DNA of 64,000 nucleotides, taken from contig CM021323.1 of the NCBI GenBank assembly GCA_010645155.1, positions 3,968,341 through 4,032,340 of the forward strand. Direction: 5' to 3'. The DNA comes from Tigriopus japonicus. Lineage: Eukaryota; Arthropoda; Copepoda; Harpacticoida; Harpacticidae. The notes beneath the pieces were generated by a model. It was not told the origin of the DNA. It saw only the letters and a program-made list of their open reading frames with translations, and did no database searches. The position numbers were made by a program, and so were the translations under genes. Of the stretch, positions 24,601 to 36,647 are shown one piece after another; the first letter of the stretch is position 1; every line of letters starts with the position of its first letter.

Positions 24601-27600
24601 AAATATATTTTATGGTTATTTTCTTACATATTATTTATTTGGCCTTCAAAAATGAATATTTCCGGCCGCTCTAGTGATGACCTATATTTTAGTGTCCTTA
24701 CCCATCGGCAGAATTTTGGAGTTGATTCTTGCTTTTGGTGTCTGGACGTCTCAACTGTGAGACTAAGTCTTCCATCATGGATATAGCCATCTTCTTCTCG
24801 TTAGCTTGCCAAAAAGCTTTGGCCTTCTTTAGATGCACCTCATTTTTCAATTGATTTTCTTGGTCTTGGGGCAACATAGACTCCAGCTTCCTTAACCGAT
24901 CCTGCGACAATTGAAACATACCCTCGGTGATGGTTTCGTCAAGATACGCCATTGAGGCTTGGACCAAAGGCTCGATATTCCTGTCCATGGGTTGTCTTAG
25001 TTTCTGAATGGCCAAACATCGTTGCAAAAGTATTGGCTCCTTATCCGCAAAATGCTTGCTTTCGAAACTTGAACTCAAGTGATCGGCACTCATGGCTGAG
25101 AAATTGCCATTTGGAAGAGCCAAGGACTGGAACTCCTCCAATTCGGTTATCAAAGCCAATCGAGCCAAGGATTGGTACACGGATGCCGAGCTTTCGCGGT
25201 TTTTTAGTCTTAAGGCTCCTATCATAGATTGTCTAGCCAAACTCAAGTCCGTGGAAAACCTCGGGCTCAGTTCAGAAGATAAAGACGACAGAGCGTTGTA
25301 GTGATGAAGACGGAAATGATCTGGGTCCTCCTCAGATGATTTGTGGTCTAATTCAACGGGTCCCCATTGTTCCAAACGCCACAGACACTCGTATTGGACA
25401 TTTTCCAGTTTGGTTGAGGTGTTTGGCAAAGTGTACTTCATTGAGCTTTGATGCTTGAGATGTGTGAGCAACACGGAGAACAATCCTGATTGCAACAATA
25501 GCTCGGCAAATTCTGTAAAAATCGAATAGGCATATTGACCATTTGGGATAGAAATATTTTTTCCACTAAAAATACCTTCGGAAATGGGAAATGCTCCACT
25601 CATGGCAGAGTCCATGATGCCGATGGCTTTGAAANNNNNNNNNNNNNNNNNNNNNNNNNNNNNNNNNNNNNNNNNNNNNNNNNNNNNNNNNNNNNNNNNN
25701 NNNNNNNNNNNNNNNNNNNNNNNNNNNNNNNNNNNNNNNNNNNNNNNNNNNNNNNNNNNNNNNNNNNNNNNNNNNNNNNNNNTGGCAAAGTGTGCTTCAT
25801 TGAGCTTTGATGCTTGAGATGCGTGAGCAACACGGAGAACAATCCTGATTGCAATAATAGCTCGGCAAATTCTGTAAAAATCGAGTAGGCATATTGACCA
25901 TTTGGGATAGAAATATTTTTCCACTAAAAATACCTTCGGAAATGGGAAATGCTCCACTCATGTCAGAGTCCATGATACCGATGGCTTTGAAATAATGCTG
26001 CTCTTGAATCATCATTTGTAATTGGCCCCTTGGTGTTCCAATATCGTTACAACCATACAGAGCATCCTTTTCGCCCAGATTCTTATAAGATTCAAACAGG
26101 ATCTGCTTGCTTTTAATTCCTTTTTCCGGGATTTTCTCGCAGATCATGTTCAACAAGGATTCTTTTTCATACTGAGCTGATTGCTGGTGCAATTCATTAT
26201 CTCTGAGACAGGACAATTAATGGTTAGTCATTTCTTTAGTCTTAGTCAACCCCAATGATCGCTTACGTTTTCCGTAGGTTTTGGGCCCAAACGTCACAGA
26301 AAAAGATGGCCGAGAAATAGGCTGAACATTCGAGGGCGGCTTCAGCAACTTCCAAGTAATCAAGGTCTTTCAACCAAAAGTGTCTTTCCCAAGAACACTT
26401 CTCCTCGTCTTTGTGCAGTTTTTGGTTCCTTAAATGGTTAATTACGTTGAGCAGGGTCATCAAACTGGATTTGTGACGATAGGGAACGAAATCTGCAGGA
26501 GCAAATATAATGTTTAATTTAAAAGCACAGTTTCCAAGAAGTCGAGACCGATGATTACCACCATTGGATGAAGTCGATGATTGAGACGATTCACCGCAAG
26601 ATCCTGGGACTTGTTCAGTGAACTTGTGGAAAAACATCCGAAATTGTTCAGAGAGCAAATCTCGAGGTCGATCATTGAAATGGCGTTGCAAGATTTCATG
26701 GATAAGAATCGGAAAGCAAACGACGGCGAAATCACTTTCCAAAGAGCACAAATCTTTGAGCGCCAAATACGTACTGGCAGGAGTCAAACAGCTCAAGATG
26801 GAAGTAGTTAGATCCTTGATCCAATGCGAGAAGCTCGCGGACATCGACCATAAGTCATCATTGCCCATTTTGATATTAAAGACTTTCACATTCAATTGGA
26901 AAACGAAAGTGCTCTGACTGGAGAGGGATGTTCTGAATGGTTCCAACAGCTTGTGGTAATGACCTAGATTGTCCATGTTGAGCTTGCTCTCTTGGGGTGT
27001 TCGTATCAAGGCCTTCAACGCCCGCACAGCTGCACAAGAAACATGAACGTCAGTACTATTCACGTACGGAATTGTGGCTTTGACAATCACAGGCAAGTAA
27101 GAGGCAAACAAGTCCAAAAAGTTGGTCTGAAATTCTGGACGAGGCTCAAGCGCATAAGTGTGAAGATTCACTGGACCAATTTCTCCCAAGCATCGGGCCA
27201 CCAAAACCCGCACGTGACTATCCTCCTTATTACGGGTCTCCAGAATCTTGAGCAAGGCACATAAGAGCCGATGTATTAGACTAGATCGAGCATCTTCCGT
27301 GAAACCCAAGGAGTCCGCAAGCTCGTTTAACAAGACATTTTTTTCTTCGCGATGTTTTCGCAGTTGGGATTGAAGATTCTGAAGTGATTGAACGCGATGA
27401 GACTTGTCAAATTCTTCGAATTCGAGAAAGTGATGGATGCTCTCTGAGAGCGAGAACGAAAATGAAGCGCCTTCATCAGGTTGAAGAAGCTCATTGAGAT
27501 CACTACCAGCAGGCGATTCAGTCGGAAATGGTCCCATTTTGGCTAGTTCCATACGGATAGAGTGAGTCGACAACATGTTCTTAAACAAATTTACGGTCCT

Positions 27601-30600
27601 TTGTTGAAGCAATGGATCCACATGATCGAGCAATGGACACAAACAGTTCCGAAGTGGAACCAACCACAAAACCTGACCATGAGAATCTTGGAAATAAGCA
27701 CTTAGATCGATCAACTTTTCGGCTATGGCCAAGGAGAGTATCAGTAGTTCTTTGGAAGAGGCATATTTAGTCATGATCAGTTGGATGTTATCCGCTACAA
27801 ACCAGAGAACGAACGGAAATTGTTCCAAAAGTTCGGCGTTTTCCTTTTCAATGGTGGACAGAAATAAATGCAATCCATGCAGGGCACGAATCTTCGAATG
27901 AATATAGACTGTTTCATTCTTGAGATCCAAGGAAATTTCATGGACCATCCGTTGCAAGGTATCTGGAATGAGTTCTATAAGAAAGCGAAAGAGCTTTCCC
28001 TGGGAATTCGCCACATCGTCAAAGAATGGAATCAAATTAAGAGCAAGATCCTCGGATGTGTAGGGCGGGTTAGGCTGGCATAGGACAAAGTCACAACCAA
28101 ACTTCTCTTTCAACGCACGGGAATCATGGACGCTTTTAAACACCATGGAGAGGATTTCTGGGATGAACTGATTCAACAGATCGTTGAACTTGTCTTGGCC
28201 CAAAACACTCGTGACCTTATCCAAGATCAATCTGGACTTGGTGCGCGCCTTACGATCGGTCCCAATAGTTTCACCAGAAGGTGCGGCTGATGGCAGCATG
28301 AAGGCGGCTATCCGAGGAAAGTTATTCGTACACAAGGTTTCCAATGGTTTGCCTAGATCCTCGACCATATCGCACTGATCTTCATTGGGATGGCGCCACA
28401 AGTAAACGGGAACACATAGCTCTTCAAAGTCTCGAACCATGGAACTGACAGAGTCACAATCGAGTAAAAAAGTGGGAAATTTCTTGAACGTCTGAAAGAG
28501 CTTCAAATACTCATTAAAGATGAACGTGAGCATAGGAGTGAGGTATTTGCGAGTAGTCACATCCGGTCCGATTTTGAAGGCACCCATGTTCTTGACGGCC
28601 AATTTTGTGTCAAACTTCGGGATCTTGTGCAAAATCCGAAGGGTGATGAGCCCAACCACTACTTCACGATCCAAGGCTTCTTCGGCCAAAGCTACAACCC
28701 CATATGCCAAGACACATGGTGCATAGAGAGACAAGGTGCACTTGCCTTGTGGATGAGTATTCATGAAGTGATCCAAAGCTCCCTTCAATCGCTGCAAATC
28801 CTTTTGCTTCTTGAGAATGTCCATACCCGTCCTTTGGAAATGGCAAAAGATGCCTTGTAAACTCAATAGCCGGATTTGACACAACTCATGAAGGATCAAT
28901 CGGAAGAAACAGTAACTCAAAGGGAAATCCAAATCGGCTTCAAATTGAACAACGTCCAAGGCGTTGGACGTTTTGTTTAAGTCTGAGCCTTTGAAAAGTG
29001 GATTTTGCTTTCGAGACATTGCAAGAAGGAGCTCCAAGAGTCCAACTTCGACTCCGGGAGGATACATCTTGTAATACGATTTGTACTGAACATTAATCAA
29101 AATCTTGACAATCGTGTGAAATCGTTGAGTAGCACCGGTATCCACATTCAGAGCCAATGGAACAATGAGAGATCTCAGGGCCTCTAAAAGCGCGATCGTG
29201 ACTCCAGGATCAAATGCAGACACGTCTTTATTCTTAGAGCTCTTCAGAGCAAATCGAGCCGAGTTCTGAATCAATTTGATAACGTCTTCCATTTTTGTTT
29301 GTCGACGAGTCATTTTTGCAGCCAATTTTTGGACCATAGTTAGAACAAGGTGACATTTATCGGATGATAAAACGTTACTCTCCGAGTACTGCACCAGTGA
29401 AGCCAATATTTTTTGCACCAACTCTTCAAATTGAGCTGGTTCTAACATTATCCAACTCAAATGAATGCTCACAACGTAGGCATGGGTAACAACTTGCCTC
29501 TGTGAGACCCTGAAAGATTCTCGAGCATGTCTAACTTCACTGTCTTCCTCTTCAAAGTCTTCACTATTTTCGCCTCTAAAGCTTGAATCCATTTCGTCAG
29601 TCTTGGAGGTTAGTTTGCTCCATTCGCGAATGTTAAGCAATATCGTTTCAATCACATTTTGAGCCAGATCATGAGGCCAACTCATAGAGACTGGCCCTGG
29701 GTTATCACAAATTACACTTAGACATGAGGCCATTTGCTTCAATTCAGATAGGTTTATCACTGGCACATCTTTGGCCTTCACAACCAGTAGAAGCGACTTC
29801 AAACATAGTTTCATGAACTCGGAGAGCCTCTCTCCAATCCTTGTCAAGAACGACGATTGAGTAGCCAAGTTCAAATGTCCACGGATTAGCAAGTGGGCTT
29901 GAAGAGTGGTAAGTTGAATGGCCTTCATGAGACTCCCATTGGTATTCTTCGGATCAATAGCACCTTGAGTTTTCGGAAGTAAATCATAGATTCGATCAAA
30001 ACAGTTTTGAATGTGGGTTAGCACTGACGCCATATCCGACGATAGCGTTGAATTGGTGATTTGAGTTGGTTTTGAGTCTGCTTTTGAAGAACTCCGTGTT
30101 GAATTCCGTTCAAGAACGATCGGTTCTCTTTGAGCCAATGTCAACAGTGACGTTTCTAGATCAAGGATTGAGCTCTTGATTTCAGAAGTTTCCGAACTTT
30201 CAAAGGGACTTATAGATTTGCTTTTTAGCAGAATGGACCAAATCAGATCAGCTACGAGGTCCGGATGATTGGCGTAGGCTAACTCCCAATCCGAATAGCG
30301 GACCGACTCCTCGGAATCTGCATCTTCGTCAAATACCCACAAGAAAAGTCCCTGAGATGGGGAGCAACCACCCTCGAGGTCAGCGGATGGTGGAACATCC
30401 CGGTGATGGAGTAGTATGGATAGGGTTTTCATGGAATCCGGATTGCAACGAATCACTCGTCGCAAATAGAGCTCATAGAGGTTGTTCAAATTCTTGCCCA
30501 AATTTCTTCTTATCATGATCTGAGCCACACTATGACTCACTTTTGTGCATTGATTCGTAGCGATGCAAGTCAAGGCGGATTCCCACAATTGGGATAACTG

Positions 30601-32436
30601 GAGGGCTTGAATTTTGTGGAAAGTTTCCCGCATCTCGAGTAAGAACAATCCACAATCCAGTAGGAGTGTTCTAGCTTCGGCTAGTTTGCAACTCTTCAAC
30701 GACTCTGTGACGAGTTGAAAAATGCTCTGCCAAGGGGACTCATCTCGAAATGAGTCTGGAAATTGTTCCAGCATTGCTTTCAGGACCTGCAAATGGGCTA
30801 CACTTTTCTTTTGAGCGTCCTTCTCGCCCATACATTGACGAATGAATTCCAAGAAATCGTGGAGACACGCCCCTTCAATCCGGCGACGTTTAGGTCCAGG
30901 AGCGCCTTGAGTGGTATCCAAATGGGTGATTTGGGTCACGTGCATTATTGGTGGGTGGACATTGGCACTTTTTGCGGCCATGAAAAGCTGATGACAGACC
31001 ATGGCTGCTAGTTGAACGAGTGGCTCTTCGAGGTAATAATTCCGCTCGAAACGCGAGTTTAAACGGCGAATGTGGTTACGAATAGACGTGTCAATGATGT
31101 TGGCATAGATTCGGTACAAACCCGTTCGCCACTCTCGTTCATCATGAACCAATGCTCCTAAAAGTAAGTTATAGAAAACAATACACTCCAAAAGGGATTG
31201 AGTGTTAAGATGGATGACAATACCTTTTTCGACTGTATCGGCGCCTTTTGGATGATGCAATTGCATCTGAAGGACTAAAAATTCCACAATGAGGGTTTTC
31301 GTTCGAGATTCAAACATATCCAAAACGGGTGATACTCCGATTTCGCCCATTTGGCACAAAGCGGGTCGACAATCCAGGCTTAGCTACAAACCAAAGGGAT
31401 ATCATAAGGTGATTTCCCTTTCTTTAGTTTTACTTACGATGCGGCAAACGAGGTTTAGAGCTTGGAAGAACGCATTGATCGTGTCCATGGACTCTTGCCT
31501 CAAATGAGATTCCGTCAAAACCCGCGTCAAAACATCCAACTTATCACGGAGAACCGATCCGACCAAACCGGTTTGTTGATGGGCGAAAAAGATCACTGTA
31601 TGGAGAAACTGGCACGTGGACAACAAGGTCAAGCCTACAAAAGTCAAAAAAGAATCACGCCAGGATTCTCCCGAAAGAATATCAATTCGAACATTACATT
31701 GCGGCGTAGACACAAACAGATGAAAAACGCCTTCCAAAAGACGAGGCCACATCGGGTACATGCATCGTCGGTGAAAATCGGGTCCAGGCAGGGCATAACT
31801 CAGCACTTTGACGGCGCATTCGGCAAAATGATCGCGCAGAAAATGGCCCCAATCTCCGACTAAAATCTCGGTCAATGTTCGAAATGCGGATTCGGGCGCC
31901 AAAGTGGCAGGGGCATCTAGATCCAAGGAATACATTCTTAGAATAAATATTACGACGTCAAGACGTGGAACACGTCCTACGCTGAATGACACGTTGAAGG
32001 ACTTCCACCACAAATCCCCGCACCAGACCCATTGGGGTCGAAAGCGAGTTGAGCGAGCCCTTCTTCCGCCCATCGGCCTCTAATTTAGCCGATTCCAGTC
32101 GGAGATATTGAAGCGTACTGTTCCACAATTGCAATGCGGGTGATCCCGCGGAGATCCCACTCGAGACCACACCAAGAGCGGGCAACATCCGGGATCGTTG
32201 AGTGGTCAGACACGATCGCACTTCTTCAGCGCTTTTCTAATCGAAGCCGAACAAAATAACGGATTAGGTGACATGTTTTCGTACCAACTTAATCTATCTC
32301 AATATTGACAATTCATCATACAATTCAAAACGAAGGGTCTGGCAAAGGTACTTCTTACTTTTCGGGTGGTGATTTTGTCGCTGCGGAGTCCATCGCACAA
32401 ATCCGACCACAATCGAATCGTGGATTCGGACGCCAT
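21650..32436 (-). CDS. ATM: ATM serine/threonine kinase (DNA-damage checkpoint)
   Basis: Exons in gene order: 32436-32359, 32236-31981, 31916-31438, 31383-31224, 31157-26559, 26492-26267, 26202-25934, 25512-24702, 23957-23691, 23626-22791, 22731-22104, 22025-21650. The sum is 8985 nt, 2994 aa, close to vertebrate ATM (about 3050). The N terminus carries a TAN-like motif (L-R-S-D-K-I-T-T-R-K-K). HEAT-type solenoid follows, with the family string H-H-P-K-G-A. The FAT region holds Y-E-K-E-S-L-L and L-Y-G-C. The kinase has G-L-G-D-R-H-L-L-N and H-I-D-F-G-V-A-F-E-Q-G, and the gene ends with a FATC domain (G-Q-V-N-G-L-I-Q-Q-A ... G-W-G-A-V-L). It phosphorylates checkpoint and repair proteins after double-strand breaks. 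Two 66-nt introns (31158-31223, 26493-26558) keep the frame open. A duplicated block around N at 25635-25782 must be collapsed to obtain an intact frame. The 5'-most exons are less certain than the C-terminal half. Confidence 0.93.
25424..25634 (-). repeat. Copy 1 of the duplicated ATM segment
   Basis: A 211-bp block holding the 5' part of one ATM exon, a short intron and the 3' end of the preceding exon. It matches 25783-25992 with about six substitutions and one T-run indel. Only one copy fits the gene. Confidence 0.9.
25635..25782. other. Assembly gap (148 N) inside ATM
   Basis: A run of N of 148 positions. The flanks 25424-25634 and 25783-25992 are near-identical copies of each other, so the gap is probably an artefact rather than missing sequence. 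Confidence 0.95.
25783..25992 (-). repeat. Copy 2 of the duplicated ATM segment
   Basis: A 210-bp counterpart of 25424-25634 on the other side of the gap. Its exon 25934-26202 is intact and is used in the ATM model. The part 25783-25871 repeats the start of the next exon. Confidence 0.9.
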
Positions 32437-34793
32437 GATGGCCTCAGGTGGTCAAACTGCGGATATGATGTGTCGGTCCTTGGAAACCCGAAGAATTGCA
32501 CTAGGGACAAAAAAGACTTTTTTAGGAAGCAAGATCAGAAACAGGCCTCTGAAACAGAACTGGATTGTTGTGATTGAGAGATTATTTGACTTGAGCGCCG
32601 AGATAAAAAAAAAATAGGTCCACTAGCGGATGAGACTTCGGTTATTTGTTATTCTGACTATCGATCCAGAACGGTCTTACCCAAAACAAATATGATTGTA
32701 AATTCTTATTATGTTGCGCACAATAGACCATCGAAGTTCAAATTTGTAGTTCTATTGAGTATTAAGGCAGTCAGATTATGTACTATGTTTTTTGCACCTT
32801 CTATGAGTAGTTCACAAACGTTTGGCTTTTCCTTTATTTCATTGTGCAACGCAGGACTCAAACTTGAAGTTTATTGTTCTGCAGATCAACCAATATTGCT
32901 TCAGTTTGTCACAAAAATAAAAATAAAAATATTGTTTTAAAGGCTTCAATTCCCTCTTTTTGAGTGTCTGAAAATGATCACTCTGAGTCACGTAAGTGTA
33001 GCGGAAAGGGGGCTTCTCCTTTTCTCTTTTCTCTCTCATGTCCTCCTCGGTCACTTAAAGGTTAAAACTAGAAATACTAAAAGGCAGAGATTGGCATTCA
33101 AATCTATGATTGCCCGACCCGGCACGGACTGTCTGTGACGTCACTCATCATGCGGGAAGCCGAAGTTCATGATTAAAGGAACCTTTTCTTCTGAGAAACA
33201 CATCTAAACTTTTTCGCTCATTTGATAGGGCAGTTTGGTTATTGAAAGTCCTCAAATCTGCTGGAAATGTGTCTAAGGTATTTACCTGATATGAAAAAAG
33301 TGAATTTCAATTAGTATGGAGTTTAAACAAGGGCCAATTAATGTCACACCATTGGGTGATTGACAACAAAATCTCAGTGATGTGGAATCTGGGCTTGCGC
33401 AAGTTTTTTTACGGGAGGTTGCAAGGTAGGGTTACCGCTTGTAGAATGGGTGCTTTGCTCTGGTACATGAGCAAACACGAATGTGAGTTTGATTTGCAAC
33501 CCTGCTCAGAAGTCACTAAAGTCAGGGATGCCTTGCCTTTTGGTGATCCCTAAAGAAAAAACGGGTTTATGAAGACTGGTAGATAGAGGGGAATATGATT
33601 TCACATAGCTAAATTGGCAACCCCAGCACCAAGTCAGATCACTTCAAAATCAACAAACAAGAAGTACTCTGGTTTGTGATTGAACTTCGTTAGAATTAGC
33701 TGAATGTTCAACTGAATGCTATTGACCAATCACCAGCGTGAATCATCGGCACCGTGTGTTAGCCTACGACGGCCAGTCTCTAGTAAGGGTCGCTAGTTAA
33801 AACTAAAAGGATTGATGACTGATAGGAGGTCTAAAAGCTATTACTTGAAACTTACAACAACATTGTAATGAGCCAAATATATGTTATTTTGAAATATTAA
33901 CATCAAATCTGAGTACAATCTTCTAAGATTTCCAATTATTTTAAGGCCCGGGGATTGGGATGAGAGCCATTCAATCTTACTAATATATCATTACAATTTT
34001 TTTACTTTTACACCAATGGTCTGGCGCATTCTGTCACCAGATGTCGTGAATGTCAAATCATGATCCTCTATTGCTTTGGGTCTCGGTCAAGCCTTGATTC
34101 AGCCGAAAACCCTTTCAGTCCAAGATATTTTCATGAATGAACGAAGATTTGTTCTTACCACTAGTGACTTCAGTGCCTGTCTAATCTCTGACCCAAATCT
34201 GGAAAAGAATGAAGCCTTGTGCGGTGATTTTTGTGATTAAACTCTTTCTTTGTCTTTTCTTGGACAATCGCTAAAAATTTACCATCAGCCATTCAAGGGG
34301 CCCTTTAGGATCACGCCAAGTATAGCCCAACGTCGTAGTCCTTTATTAACCTATCCATCAGAACAAGAAGCAAAATGGGTCATGAGAAACTTTGAAACTT
34401 TATGACAAACAAAGTCTCCCTCCACTCTCCAAATCCGCATTCAACAACCCTAAAGCGTAAAATAACTTTTCTTTCATTCAATAACATATCGATGCATTTT
34501 TCCCGATTTAAATGTCTACCCGCATCGTTATTTGTTCCCTCTTTTCTCATGGCCACCAACTTACGCGTGTCTCATGTCGGCGACCACAACATGAAACGTG
34601 AGTGAGTGAAGGAGAACTTGAGTCACTCGCTCACTGAATTTGGGGGATCCGAGAGAGCCGCTCCTTGACCCTGATCCCGTCCCGTATCAATCAACTCAGT
34701 CCCACTGCCCGCACCCATGTCTCCTCTTTAAGCGCTGACTCGTCCTTTGTAATCGATCTATCAATCCGCGTTGTTTGTTTGTTTGTTTATATC
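32437..34793. other. Divergent intergenic region between ATM and MIC19
   Basis: About 2.4 kb without a supported gene; ORFs here are short and of random composition. It probably holds the ATM promoter at its left end and the MIC19 promoter at its right. Near 34598-34636 an imperfect inverted repeat of GTGAGTGAGTGA with TCACTCGCTCAC lies just upstream of MIC19. A TTTG run (about 34771-34788) abuts the MIC19 start. Confidence 0.5.
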
Positions 34794-36428
34794 ATGGGTC
34801 AAGGTCAAAGCAACCCGCGGAAGATCACCGTCATCAACGACGAAGCGCCCGGGGTCATCAAGGTAATCCGGGAGGACGCCTGTCTCATGAGCAGTTATGT
34901 TATAAGGAAGAGACACGACCAACTCATTGATCAATTACTTTCCAGTTATACGAATTCAATAGAAAATATTGTAGTGTTTTGACCCATCGTTTGAATGCTT
35001 CCTCTGTCAAGTTCTGGAGGTGATTCTCAATGTTAAGACTCGGAATAAAGAGTGATCTCCGAGTCCTTACATAATAATTCAGGCTGAACTCTATTTTAAC
35101 GGTTTTGATGCCCACAAATCTTTATTTCTTCCGGCTCTCCTGTAGACTTTTTTAGAACAAAGGTTTTATGGTGTATTTCAAAGAGGAATGAGAGGTGGAA
35201 AAAATGCTCAAAATCCTACGTTAGACGCATTCAAGAAAGTTTTGAAACTAAAAAACTAATGAAAATAGTGATTGTATGCACCTTGCTACAATATTTCATT
35301 GATTGTTTTCGGTTTAAATAGGTAAATTGCTACTACAAAAGTGACTTTTCCGTACAACATATGTTTGGAATACCGCTTGCACTTCACAGTAAAATTTAGT
35401 ACATTGTGTTTTAATTCAACTATATAGATTTGATGTAAAGCATAGTTTTTACTAATCTAAGAACAACTTGAAGCAAAATTTTCATGTTTGGTCTTGTTTC
35501 TCGAAAAAGCGTACTTTTCAAACCTACTTAATAATTCTTACAAATAAAGGTAACTCGATGTTTAGTACAGAATTGGAATGAGAAGGTTGAGCCACAAAGT
35601 TGGCGAGGAATATGTATTACATGATGCAAAAACAGACCCTGTATCGGGTTAGATATTAGCCTGAACCCCGCACGCCATGTTCACAAAAGTATCTTGTGCG
35701 TAGATTTCGGATTCAGTGGTCCAAAGAATCAAGGATGAGGTAGCGGGCCAAAAGGACCAGGGAGCATCAACAACTGGGAGTGAATCATCCAACTCCAATT
35801 CAAACCCTACTCCGCCACCAGGTCAGCCTGAGCCTGGGAATTCTCCCGCCCCACCGGCTGCTCCCCAATATCCCCCTCAATATTCCAGTGGGAATCCGCC
35901 TCCACAAGGCTCGTCTTCCCCGAGTGTCGGCCCTTACGTGCAATACGTGAGTGAACCGAGCTTGAGTGCTTTGAAAGTTCGGGCCGAGAAAGAAGAGGAA
36001 TTGCGGCAAGTTGAAGAATATTGGCAGAGTCGACTCCAGGAGACTCGAAATCATGTGAGTCAGACCAAGAGGTGATGCGGTTGACTGTCGATTTAACTTA
36101 ATGAAATTCTTTAAAGCAACTCAAAGCCACGGCTATCAACGAGGAGAGTCTCCATAACACGATTGCGGCCGTGGAGAAACTCTTTTTGAAGGGTCGTCAA
36201 GCGCCCATTTGTCAAGAACCCAAGCATGCGGTGCTCCAATGTTACAAGCAGAATCCGAAGCAGTCCTTAAATTGTTCCCAAGAGGTCAAAAGTTTCGCTC
36301 AGTGCATCGAATCCGCACGATTGGTAAGTTTTCGACGCCTGAGCATTGTCAATATCAAACTTTACTGGACCCAATCCCAAAGTTGACGTTATCCCTCTTT
36401 GCAGAACTCCCTGAATCGAAATGGCTAA
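34794..36428 (+). CDS. MICOS complex subunit MIC19/CHCHD3-like
   Basis: Four exons: 34794-34862, 35704-36054, 36117-36323, 36405-36428 (651 nt, 216 aa). It begins M-G-Q-G-Q-S, a good N-myristoylation signal as in CHCHD3. The DUF737-type stretch I-S-D-S-V-V-Q-R-I-K-D-E follows. Then come a Pro/Ser/Gly-rich linker, a charged helix (R-A-E-K-E-E-E-L-R-Q-V-E-E-Y-W) and a C-terminal CHCH domain. That domain has two exact C-x9-C pairs (C-QEPKHAVLQ-C and C-SQEVKSFAQ-C). The family organises mitochondrial cristae junctions at the inner membrane and is imported via the Mia40 disulfide relay. The acceptor at 35703 was chosen because it keeps phase and restores the conserved motif. The first intron is 841 nt; the others are 62 and 81 nt. 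Confidence 0.93.
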
Positions 36429-36549
36429 CATATTCACAATGAAGTCAGGCCATCGGCAGAAATTAGTTTCCACTCTCTGGGGATCATGATGACACCCGAT
36501 GACGAGTTCACTAGATCGTTATAGCAAGCAAGCCTACGTGGTAAATAAG

Positions 36550-36555
36550 AATAAA
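36550..36555 (+). terminator. AATAAA poly(A) signal of MIC19
   Basis: Hexamer in AAGAATAAAAAAC, 122 bp past the MIC19 stop codon, in the spacer to the convergent kelch gene. Confidence 0.5.
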
Positions 36556-36647
36556 AAACACCATTCGTGTTTCTCCCTATCATGTCATTATATTTCATTT
36601 ATTCGCCGAGGAGCGTCGTTTCATCATCGCTTAATTGGGCATAGCCC

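Noticed and set aside
31402..32073. Continuous 223-codon minus-strand ORF as a single ATM exon
   Set aside because: Its first part runs through a 64-nt intron (31917-31980) and an upstream exon in the wrong frame. The phase-consistent split model joins an exon beginning K-S-A-E-E-V to H-A-P-A-T-L.
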